From IMG/VR virus record IMGVR_UViG_3300021197_001365, positions 1 to 64,000 of that record: a DNA stretch of 64,000 nucleotides. One strand, 5' to 3'. The notes beneath the pieces were generated by a model. The model did no database searches. It saw nothing but the letters and a program-made list of their open reading frames with translations, and was not told where the DNA came from. The DNA is from a virus. Position numbers and translations under genes: made by a program. Shown here piece by piece: positions 28,099 through 35,890 of this stretch (its first letter is position 1; each line of letters begins with the position of its first letter).

Positions 28099-28718
28099 GC
28101 TTTAACAAGTCAAAGGGCGCTGCCCAAAAATCTAACATCACCACTTTTGGTTATCAAGATGGTGATAACTCAGTACGTCTCGTAGGCGATATTCTTGCTC
28201 GATATGTATACTGGGTTACAGGCGAAAACGATAAGAATATTCCTCTGGAGTGTATGTCGTTTGATCGTAATGAAGAGCGGTTCAACAACAAAGAAAAAGA
28301 TTGGGTTCGTGAGTACTACCCCGATCTAAAGTGTGGCTGGAGCTACGCAATGCAATGCATTCACAACGGTGAAGTCAAAGTAATCAATCTAAAGAAGAAG
28401 CTGTGGGAGCAAATTCTTACTGCTGCAGAGGATCTTGGAGATCCTACTGATTCTGAGACTGGTTGGGATGTTAAGTTCAAGCGAGTTAAGACCGGCCCAC
28501 TGGCTTATAATGTAGAGTATCAGCTTCAAGTATTGAAGTGCAAGCCCCGTGCTCTGACTGATGAGGAAGCGGAACTTGTAGCATCTTTGAAGTCTATGGA
28601 TGATGTTATGCCTCGTCCTACTCCGGATGCTCAAAAAGAGCTGTTGGATCGTATTCGACAGCCCGCAACAAATGAAATTGATGAAGAAGCACTTGATGCG
28701 GAGTTTGCTATTTCATGA
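28089..28718 (+). CDS. Single-stranded DNA-binding protein
   Basis: This 209-residue protein resembles phage gp32-type SSBs: an N-terminal basic stretch (LSFNKSKGAAQKS), an OB-fold opening (NSVRLVGDILARYVYWV), a cysteine/tryptophan-containing middle and an acidic C-terminal tail (NEIDEEALDAEFAIS) of the kind that binds replication partners. It sits among helicase, nuclease and polymerase genes. Identification rests on layout and tail, so moderate to high confidence. Confidence 0.8.
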   Translation: MALSFNKSKGAAQKSNITTFGYQDGDNSVRLVGDILARYVYWVTGENDKNIPLECMSFDRNEERFNNKEKDWVREYYPDLKCGWSYAMQCIHNGEVKVINLKKKLWEQILTAAEDLGDPTDSETGWDVKFKRVKTGPLAYNVEYQLQVLKCKPRALTDEEAELVASLKSMDDVMPRPTPDAQKELLDRIRQPATNEIDEEALDAEFAIS

Positions 28719-29674
28719 TCCTTTTTACGGCAGACTGGCACTTAAAGCTAGGTCAGAAAAATGTTCCACGCGAGTGGGCACTCAACCGTTATAAATTATT
28801 TTTTGAGCAGATTCATTCTCTCGAAAAGCAATGCAATATGCATATTATAGGTGGAGACCTTTTTGACCGTCTGCCGAACATGGAAGAACTGGAACTGTAC
28901 TTTTCGTTTATTCGGAAAGTACAGATTCCGACTCTTATCTATGATGGCAATCATGAAGCTACAAAGAAGAACAAAACATTTTTTACTCAGCTAAAGCAAG
29001 TGAGTAGAGATATTAACCCTTTAGTACAAATAGTGGATATTTCGTATCATGATTCCGATTTTGGTTTTGGTGTTCTTCCTTACGCCGACTTACATAGAAA
29101 AGGAAGCATTGAGAAGTTTGTACAAACAGAACCACTCTTTACTCATGTACGAGGGGAGATACCTCCGCACGTCAAGCCAGAGGTGGACTTAGACAGATTT
29201 GAGGATTTTCCAATCGTCTTTGCAGGCGATTTACACGCACATAGTAATACACAAAAAAATATTGTATACCCTGGCTCGCCTATGACTACTTCTTTTCATA
29301 GAACAGAAGTAAAGACAGGCTGTATCTTGATTAATCCAAATGATTGGTCATGGATATGGGAACCGTTTGATCTACCACAGTTACTTCGTAAAACTGTATC
29401 TGATCCAGCTGAAATGATTCCTACAGACTTTCATCATACAATCTATGAGATAGAAGGAGATATTCAGGATCTAGCCGCTATTAAGAATAGTGAGCTGTTA
29501 GATAAAAAAGTTGTAAAGCGTAGTAGTGAAGCAACTTTAGTAATAGAAAAAGATATGAGCATCCAAGAAGAGTTGGCAGAATATCTTGCATACATCTTGG
29601 AATTAGAAGAAGATAAAATACAAAGTATAGTAGGTACTTTTAATGATTACGCTCAAAAAGTTGCAGTGGGATAA
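28715..29674 (+). CDS. gp47/SbcD-like recombination nuclease subunit
   Basis: A 319-residue calcineurin-like phosphoesterase: TADWHLKLG (motif I), GGDLFDRL (II), YDGNHEAT (III), FAGDLHAHS (later His motif). In T4, gp47 forms the Mre11-type nuclease with the gp46 ATPase and processes DNA ends for recombination-dependent replication. The next gene is the matching gp46-like ATPase, overlapping by 32 bases. Confidence 0.92.
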   Translation: MILFTADWHLKLGQKNVPREWALNRYKLFFEQIHSLEKQCNMHIIGGDLFDRLPNMEELELYFSFIRKVQIPTLIYDGNHEATKKNKTFFTQLKQVSRDINPLVQIVDISYHDSDFGFGVLPYADLHRKGSIEKFVQTEPLFTHVRGEIPPHVKPEVDLDRFEDFPIVFAGDLHAHSNTQKNIVYPGSPMTTSFHRTEVKTGCILINPNDWSWIWEPFDLPQLLRKTVSDPAEMIPTDFHHTIYEIEGDIQDLAAIKNSELLDKKVVKRSSEATLVIEKDMSIQEELAEYLAYILELEEDKIQSIVGTFNDYAQKVAVG

Positions 29675-31439
29675 TTGTTTTAGCTATGGCTCTAACAATA
29701 TATTAGACCTACAAGAAAATACAGTAACTCAAATTATTGGCACTAACGGTATGGGGAAGTCCTCTATACCGTTAATTATTGAGGAAGCCTTATTTAATAA
29801 AAACTCAAAAGGTATTAAAAAGGCAGACATTCCGAATCGTTATGTAAACAATGGCTATCACATCTATTTGGAATTTTCCAAAGATACGGATGAGTATAGT
29901 ATCGAAATTGATAGAAAGTCAAGTATAAAAGTCAAGCTAGTAGAAAATGGAGACGATATTTCTAGTCATACAGCTACAAACACTTTTAAAACAATTCAAG
30001 ATATTCTTGGTGTTGATTTCAAAACTTTCTCTCAACTAGTCTATCAAAATACAAATGCCAGTCTACAGTTTCTTACGGCTACTGACACGACTCGTAAAAA
30101 GTTTTTGATTGACTTACTACACCTGGAAGAGTATGTAGAACTATTTGAAGTATTTAAAAATACCTCAAGAGAGCTTTCAAATGAAATTGCAGGGATTCGA
30201 TCAAAGATAGCAACAGTAGAAAAATGGTTGACAGATAATAAATTAGAGGATACAACCATACTGCCAATGTTAAAAATTGAAAATGATACGGCAGAACTTG
30301 AGAAGGATTTCCGTTCTTTAACGATGGGAATTGAAAATATTTCCGAAAAAAATAAAAAAATCTCAAAAAATAATCAGTACATAAAGCTGTTGAAAGATAT
30401 TGATATTGATAAAGTTCAGAATATCGAAATTAATGAAAAACAATCCTATGATGGCTTACAAGCAGACTTAGGAACCTTAAACGGGGTCGTAACGGGGTCA
30501 CGAAAACTTATTAAAAAGTTGCACGACTTAGAAGATAAATGCCCAACTTGTGAGCAAACAGTTCCAGAAACTTTTAAACAAACACTGATTGCGGAAGAGA
30601 CGGGTAAGATTTCTTACGCACAGGAGAAAATGAGTGACATTACAACAAGAATTGAACAAATTAAGCGACAAAATGAGCAGTTTGAATACAAAACAAAAAT
30701 GCAGCGAGATTGGGAAGACCTCTACCGAAGTGTTGACCGAACTCTCCCAGTGGCCCTCGTGGATAAAGGAGAGCTCGAAAGGCGCTTGGAGAGAGTACGA
30801 GCTGACTTGGTTTCGGTGCAAGAGTGTATATCGAGCACGGCAAAGGAAAATGAAAGACGAACTCGACAGAACACACGCATCCAAGTAATTCAAGAGCAAA
30901 CAGACGAATTTATCAATCAATTAAATGAAGCAGAGAGTAGCCTTTCTAATTTAGATTCTTTGTACTCGAACTTAGAAGTGCTGAAAAAAGCATTTAGTAC
31001 AAATGGCCTCATTGCATACAAGATTGAAAATCTAGTCAAAGAGCTCGAAGAGCTTGTAAATACATACTTAGCGGAGCTATCAGATGGGCGATTCACTTTG
31101 GAGTTTGTTGTGTCAAACGATAAACTCAACGTTCAGATCACTGATAATGGCAACATTGTGGATATCCTTGCTCTTTCTTCTGGCGAGCTTGCTAGGGTAA
31201 ATACAGCTACTCTTATAGCTATTCGTAAACTTATGAGTAGCATATCGAAGTCCAGAATAAATATACTCTTTCTGGACGAAGTTATAAACGTACTCGACGA
31301 AACAGGTAGAGAAAAGCTGGTAGAAGTTTTACTTGAAGAAGACAACTTAAATACTTATGTAGTAAGTCATGGTTGGACTCATCCTCTTCTTGAAAAAATC
31401 GAAGTCGTTAAGCGAGAAAATGTGAGCGCACTAGAATGA
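29643..31439 (+). CDS. gp46/SbcC-like recombination ATPase
   Basis: This 598-residue SMC-like ATPase has an N-terminal Walker A (IIGTNGMGKSSI), a long coiled coil, a central zinc hook (DKCPTCEQTVPE), and C-terminal ABC signature and Walker B (LALSSGELARVNTATLIA, RINILFLDEVINVLDETG). It pairs with the nuclease encoded upstream to tether and process DNA ends. Confidence 0.93.
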   Translation: MITLKKLQWDNCFSYGSNNILDLQENTVTQIIGTNGMGKSSIPLIIEEALFNKNSKGIKKADIPNRYVNNGYHIYLEFSKDTDEYSIEIDRKSSIKVKLVENGDDISSHTATNTFKTIQDILGVDFKTFSQLVYQNTNASLQFLTATDTTRKKFLIDLLHLEEYVELFEVFKNTSRELSNEIAGIRSKIATVEKWLTDNKLEDTTILPMLKIENDTAELEKDFRSLTMGIENISEKNKKISKNNQYIKLLKDIDIDKVQNIEINEKQSYDGLQADLGTLNGVVTGSRKLIKKLHDLEDKCPTCEQTVPETFKQTLIAEETGKISYAQEKMSDITTRIEQIKRQNEQFEYKTKMQRDWEDLYRSVDRTLPVALVDKGELERRLERVRADLVSVQECISSTAKENERRTRQNTRIQVIQEQTDEFINQLNEAESSLSNLDSLYSNLEVLKKAFSTNGLIAYKIENLVKELEELVNTYLAELSDGRFTLEFVVSNDKLNVQITDNGNIVDILALSSGELARVNTATLIAIRKLMSSISKSRINILFLDEVINVLDETGREKLVEVLLEEDNLNTYVVSHGWTHPLLEKIEVVKRENVSALE

Positions 31440-31496
31440 GTCGACAGTCTTCAGCTAGAAGAACATGGTTACTATCAAAACAAAAGGAAGAAGAAA

Positions 31497-31703
31497 ATGA
31501 AAACACTGATACTGGAAGCCCTCCAGGCGAAGTACTTCGGGAAGATCAAGGAAGCTCAAGCAAACATCGAGATATATCTGGAAAACCCAGTTGGTATTGG
31601 AGAGCATCCCGAAATACTCGACGCCATTGATACACAAGTAGCAAAGCTCGCAGAAGCCCAAGAAAAGTTTGACGTATTAAAAGAGTTTACCGATGGTGGA
31701 TAG
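31497..31703 (+). CDS. Conserved small helical protein
   Basis: A 68-residue protein starting at 31497 behind AAAAGGAAG. Its helical sequence (LILEALQAKYFGKIKEAQAN, VGIGEHPEILDAIDTQVAKL) matches a small protein I know from many marine myo- and siphoviruses, usually beside recombination genes; function unknown. It overlaps the resolvase gene by 11 bases. Confidence 0.8.
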   Translation: MKTLILEALQAKYFGKIKEAQANIEIYLENPVGIGEHPEILDAIDTQVAKLAEAQEKFDVLKEFTDGG

Positions 31704-32142
31704 TAGAGCAAAAGGTGCGCGGGGTGAGTATTTAGTACGAGATATGTTAAGAGAGTCGACAGGGCTTCAGTTTGAAAGAGTCCCTGCTTCTGGGGCGCTA
31801 GAGTATTTGAAAGGAGACTTATATGTGCCTCACGAAAAAAACAGATTTTGTATCGAAGTAAAAAACTATTCAGAGTCGCCTCTCAATGATAAAATTTTCA
31901 CAGCAAAAAAGACAAATAATCTTATACGCTGGTGGAACAAAGTAAAGCAGCAGGCAGAGCAAGGGAATCAAGAACCACTACTATTTTTTAAATATAATAG
32001 ATCACCAGTATTTGTAGTATTTGAGGACACGCCCCAAGCAGCTACAGATCGTTGGATTCGTATAGAGTGGTTAAATTGTTTTGTAATGCTTGCAGAAGAA
32101 TGGCTAGAAAAAGAAGAGCCGAGGTTTTTAAATGGCATTTAG
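31693..32142 (+). CDS. Hjc-like Holliday junction resolvase
   Basis: This 149-residue PD-(D/E)xK nuclease shows an N-terminal helix glutamate (RAKGARGEYLVRDML), then RVPASGALEYLKGDLYV and FCIEVKNYSES, supplying the D...ExK catalytic set. This fits Hjc-type resolvases and related phage nucleases. Likely role: resolving branched recombination or replication intermediates before packaging. Confidence 0.82.
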   Translation: MVDSRAKGARGEYLVRDMLRESTGLQFERVPASGALEYLKGDLYVPHEKNRFCIEVKNYSESPLNDKIFTAKKTNNLIRWWNKVKQQAEQGNQEPLLFFKYNRSPVFVVFEDTPQAATDRWIRIEWLNCFVMLAEEWLEKEEPRFLNGI

Positions 32143-32968
32143 TTTTGAAGAAAAGTTTAATGTAGAAAATGGCACCCTAATTGTAGATGCACTCAATCTT
32201 GCTTTTAGATGGAAGCATCAAGGACGTACTGACTTTCGATACGAATATGACAGTACAGTAAAAAGCTTAAGGAAATCTTATGAATGTGAACGAGTCATAT
32301 TGGCAGCAGACTGGGGCTCTTCTACCTACCGTAAGGAGATCCACCCAGCGTATAAACAAAATAGAAAAGACAAGTTCGCTGAACAATCAGAGGAAGAAAG
32401 AATCGCTTTCGAAGAGTTCTTCGAAGAGTACGAAGCATCCCTCGAAGTCGTGGGAGATAACTTCCAGGTACTTAGATATAAGGGTGTAGAAGCAGACGAT
32501 ATTGCTGCACATTTAGTAAAACAAAAAGAAAAGTACGAATTAGGTAGTATTTGGTTAGTATCTAGTGATAGAGACTGGGATCTACTGATTCAAGAGGATG
32601 TAAGCAGATTTTCTTATGTGACGAGGAAGGAAGTCACGCTAGAAAATTGGAATACTCACTATGAATGTTCTCCAGAGGAATATATTTCTTTAAAATGCCT
32701 CACAGGAGACAAAGGTGACAATGTTCCGGGCATACCTGGAATTGGCCCCAAACGAGCTGTACAGTTAATAAAAGAATACGGAAATGCTTTTAGTATTTAT
32801 GAAGCCGCCCCTATTCCTAGTAAATACAAATTCATTCAGTCTTTAAATGAGAATGCAGAACAGATTTTACAAAACTATGAGCTTATGGATTTAATGACTT
32901 TTTGCGATGATGCAATAGGCACTGATAATTTATCAGACATTGAAAGGAGAATGACAAGTGTCATTTAA
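32132..32968 (+). CDS. 5'-3' exonuclease / flap endonuclease
   Basis: A 278-residue FEN-family nuclease with LIVDALNLAFRW, KGVEADDIAAHLV and VSSDRDWDLL, carrying the acidic metal ligands. The helix-hairpin-helix is LTGDKGDNVPGIPGIGPKRA. It supplies the 5'-nuclease activity missing from the polymerase, removing RNA primers and flaps. Confidence 0.92.
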   Translation: MAFSFEEKFNVENGTLIVDALNLAFRWKHQGRTDFRYEYDSTVKSLRKSYECERVILAADWGSSTYRKEIHPAYKQNRKDKFAEQSEEERIAFEEFFEEYEASLEVVGDNFQVLRYKGVEADDIAAHLVKQKEKYELGSIWLVSSDRDWDLLIQEDVSRFSYVTRKEVTLENWNTHYECSPEEYISLKCLTGDKGDNVPGIPGIGPKRAVQLIKEYGNAFSIYEAAPIPSKYKFIQSLNENAEQILQNYELMDLMTFCDDAIGTDNLSDIERRMTSVI

Positions 32969-34739
32969 TGTAACAGTAGATTATCGACGAGACAGATATC
33001 TGTCGGAGTTTAGCAAGAAAACTCTTGAAGATCGGTACATGATTGACGGGGAAGTATCTCCCCAAGACGCTTTTGCACGAGCGGCAAAAGCCTTTGCAAA
33101 TGATGAGGAACATGCTCAAAGACTATACGACTATGCTAGTAAACTCTGGTTTATGTTTAGTACTCCTATACTATCTAATGGTGGAACCACCCGCGGCCTT
33201 CCTATTAGCTGCTTTCTTAATTTCGTGGAAGACAGTCGAGAAGGGATTACAAATCACTACACAGAAAATGCTTTTCTCAGTAGCGTTGGTGGTGGTGTTG
33301 GTGGCTGCTGGAATAGCATACGAAGCGTAGGTAGTAAGACATCTAACGGTTCTGAAAGTACTGGCGTAATTCCTTTTATGAAAGTTGTAGACGCTGAGAT
33401 GCTTGCATTCTCTCAAGGCGTCACTCGACGAGGTAGCTATGCAGCGTACCTCGATATGTCTCACCCTGAAATTGAGGAGTTTTTAGATGTTCGCAAACCT
33501 ACTGGAGGGGATATTAACCGCAAATCTACTAATCTTCATCACGGAGTGGTTGTTTCAGATCACTTTATGGCCCTTATAGAAGGTGCCACCAGGGAAGAGG
33601 GTTTTGATGATTCCTGGGATTTGAAGGATCCTAATTCTGGTAGAGTTGTAAAGACTGTATCCGCAAAAACACTTTGGGTAAAACTTATTCAGAATCGTGT
33701 AGAAACTGGTGAGCCTTATATTATGTTTGGTGATACAGTGCAGAATGGATTGCCTGAGTGTCAGAAAGAGAAAGGATTAAAAGTAAATCATTCAAATTTG
33801 TGTAGCGAGATTACTCTTGCCACAGATGAAGATCGTACCGCAGTATGTTGTCTTTCAAGCGTAAATCTAGAAGAGTTTGATGAGTGGCAACACGATCCGA
33901 ATTTTATTCCGGATTTAGTAAATATGTTAGATAATGTGCTTAGTTACTTTATTGAGAACGCTCCGAGAGAGTTATGGAGAGCTGCATATAGTGCAATGCA
34001 AGAAAGAAGTATTGGTCTAGGTGCAATGGGGTTTCATGCATACCTTCAAAGACATCATATGCCTTTTGAGGGTGTAATGGCAAAGAGTGCAAACATGAGA
34101 ATGTTTCGGCATATAAAATCGGAGGCAGAAAATGCAACTCGTAAACTTGCTGAAGAACGCGGTGAAGCTCCTGATGCTGTCGGCTATGGAGTTCGTAATG
34201 TGCATCTCTTGGCTGTTGCTCCTAATGCTAGCTCTAGCATTATATGCGGTAATACTAGTCCCAGTATTGAGCCTTATCGGGCTAATGCATTTACTCAAAA
34301 AACTAAGTCAGGCTCTAGTTTACAAAAGAATGAGTACTTAGAGCATATTTTGCAGGAGCTAGGAGAGGATAATGATGAAGTATGGAAAGGAATTATTACG
34401 AACGGCGGCTCAATACAGCATTTGGACTTTTTGGATGATTGGACGAAAGACGTATTCAAAACCGCAGTTGAAATTGACCAAAGATGGGTTATTGATCTTG
34501 CAGCCGATAGACAAGAATATATCTGTCAAAGTCAATCCCTAAATGTCTTTTTTCCTGCAAATGTGTCAAAGCAAGAGCTTCATGCCATTCATATGATGGC
34601 TTGGAAAAAGAAAGTAAAAACTCTGTACTATTTGCGTAGTGAAGCGTATAAAAGGGCAGAAAATGTATCGGACGAAGCACTTCGTCAGTATATCTTCGAT
34701 AGTATAGAAGAAGACGCGTGTTTAGCGTGTGAAGGATAA
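32958..34739 (+). CDS. nrdA: Class Ia ribonucleotide reductase, large subunit
   Basis: This 593-residue catalytic subunit reduces ribonucleoside diphosphates. Visible: FSTPILSNGGTTRGLPISCF (first active-site Cys), VGGGVGGCWNSIRS, LCSEITLATDEDRTAVCCLS (thiyl-radical region), PNASSSIICGNTSPSIEPYR and the C-terminal redox pair CLACEG. It lacks an N-terminal ATP cone, so dATP feedback inhibition may be absent, as in other phage enzymes. It overlaps the exonuclease gene and precedes nrdB by three bases. Confidence 0.95.
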   Translation: MSFNVTVDYRRDRYLSEFSKKTLEDRYMIDGEVSPQDAFARAAKAFANDEEHAQRLYDYASKLWFMFSTPILSNGGTTRGLPISCFLNFVEDSREGITNHYTENAFLSSVGGGVGGCWNSIRSVGSKTSNGSESTGVIPFMKVVDAEMLAFSQGVTRRGSYAAYLDMSHPEIEEFLDVRKPTGGDINRKSTNLHHGVVVSDHFMALIEGATREEGFDDSWDLKDPNSGRVVKTVSAKTLWVKLIQNRVETGEPYIMFGDTVQNGLPECQKEKGLKVNHSNLCSEITLATDEDRTAVCCLSSVNLEEFDEWQHDPNFIPDLVNMLDNVLSYFIENAPRELWRAAYSAMQERSIGLGAMGFHAYLQRHHMPFEGVMAKSANMRMFRHIKSEAENATRKLAEERGEAPDAVGYGVRNVHLLAVAPNASSSIICGNTSPSIEPYRANAFTQKTKSGSSLQKNEYLEHILQELGEDNDEVWKGIITNGGSIQHLDFLDDWTKDVFKTAVEIDQRWVIDLAADRQEYICQSQSLNVFFPANVSKQELHAIHMMAWKKKVKTLYYLRSEAYKRAENVSDEALRQYIFDSIEEDACLACEG

Positions 34740-34742
34740 ATA

Positions 34743-35702
34743 ATGAATTTACTAACAGAAAGAGAATACTATAAGCCCTTTAATTATCCTTGGGCTTACG
34801 AACACTATAAGACTCAACAACATATGCACTGGTTGCCTGATGAAGTTAATCTTGCAGATGATTTACGAGACTATCGAGATAAGTTGACTCCTGAGAATCG
34901 TCGACTTATTAATCAGATTTTTAGATTCTTTACTCAAGCTGACGTAGATGTTTGTTGTGGATATGCCAAGCATTATCTTCCAACATTTAAGCAGCCTGAA
35001 GTAAGAATGATGCTGTCTGCTTTTGCAGCAATGGAAGCAGTACATCAAGAAGCCTATTCACTTTTACTAGAAACTCTTGGCTTTGGGGACGACGAGTACC
35101 AAAAGTTCTTTGAGCATAAAGCAATGATGGATAAGCATGAGCATCTATCCAATTTTGGGATGGATACTCCTATAGATATTGCAAAAACTTTAGCAATTTA
35201 TTCTGGATTTACAGAAGGAGTACAGTTGTTTAGTAGTTTTGCAATTTTATTAAACTTTCCAAGACATAACTTGATGAAGGGTATGGGACAGATAGTAACA
35301 TGGTCAGTTCGTGATGAAACATTACACGTCGAAGGCATGAGCCAACTATTCCGTACATTTATTCAAGAAAACCCGCAACTGTGGAATGATGATCTAAAGT
35401 ATGAAATTTATTGTGCAGCAGAGCGCACAGTAGAACTAGAGGATGCTTTTATCGACTTGTGTTTTGAAGGCGCAGAAGTGCCAGATCTAACAGCACAAGA
35501 AATAAAAGAATATATTCGATACATTGCAGATCGTAGACTTCTTGGTTTGGGTATGAAAAAGATTTTTGGAAGCGAAGAGAATCCTCTACCCTGGCTAGAT
35601 TATATGTTAAACGGGGTAGAGCATACTAACTTTTTTGAAAACCGTGCCACCGAGTATGCACGCGCGAGCACTACCGGAAATTGGCAAGATATATTTAAAT
35701 AG
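34743..35702 (+). CDS. nrdB: Class Ia ribonucleotide reductase, small diiron subunit
   Basis: A 319-residue radical-generating subunit. The diiron and tyrosyl motif is AAMEAVHQEAYSLLLETL (Glu, His and, four residues on, the radical Tyr), with the second half-site in VRDETLHVEGMSQLF. A C-terminal aromatic/acidic tail (TGNWQDIF) would dock in NrdA. Assembly needs iron and oxygen, which links it to the iron-related genes of this phage. Confidence 0.95.
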   Translation: MNLLTEREYYKPFNYPWAYEHYKTQQHMHWLPDEVNLADDLRDYRDKLTPENRRLINQIFRFFTQADVDVCCGYAKHYLPTFKQPEVRMMLSAFAAMEAVHQEAYSLLLETLGFGDDEYQKFFEHKAMMDKHEHLSNFGMDTPIDIAKTLAIYSGFTEGVQLFSSFAILLNFPRHNLMKGMGQIVTWSVRDETLHVEGMSQLFRTFIQENPQLWNDDLKYEIYCAAERTVELEDAFIDLCFEGAEVPDLTAQEIKEYIRYIADRRLLGLGMKKIFGSEENPLPWLDYMLNGVEHTNFFENRATEYARASTTGNWQDIFK

Positions 35703-35711
35703 GAACCTATT

Positions 35712-35879
35712 ATGGCGAACGAAAGCATTAATCTTGATCTTTCTTTAGATGAAGTAAATATTGTGCTAAATGCTTTGGGGGAACTGCCTGCAAAAGCAAG
35801 TATGGCAGTTATTTCGAAGATTCAATCACAGGCTCAACCTCAAGTTACACCTGAGCCGGTATCTGAAGGGGCTGAATAG
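35712..35879 (+). CDS. Conserved small phage protein
   Basis: A 55-residue protein (INLDLSLDEVNIVLNALGEL, PAKASMAVISKIQSQAQPQV). Short proteins with this LSVDEVN...LPA...I..QA pattern are common in marine phages at the junction of early and structural regions. Its stop codon lies inside the terminator hairpin. Confidence 0.72.
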   Translation: MANESINLDLSLDEVNIVLNALGELPAKASMAVISKIQSQAQPQVTPEPVSEGAE

Positions 35880-35890
35880 CCCCTTTTTTT
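35868..35890 (+). terminator. Rho-independent terminator at the convergence point
   Basis: GGGGCT-gaat-AGCCCC followed by seven T ends the rightward early region. The converging late operon ends at the same place; in its direction the hairpin lacks a T-run. Confidence 0.9.

Noticed and set aside
28755-28780. Second parS-like site (TGTTCCACGCGAG)
   Set aside because: Only the left half matches; it lies inside the gp47-like coding sequence.
31436-31630. 64-residue frame ATGA-coupled to the gp46-like gene
   Set aside because: The overlap of its start with the gp46 stop is attractive, but most of it runs out of frame through the well-supported gene at 31497, and its second half is low-complexity.
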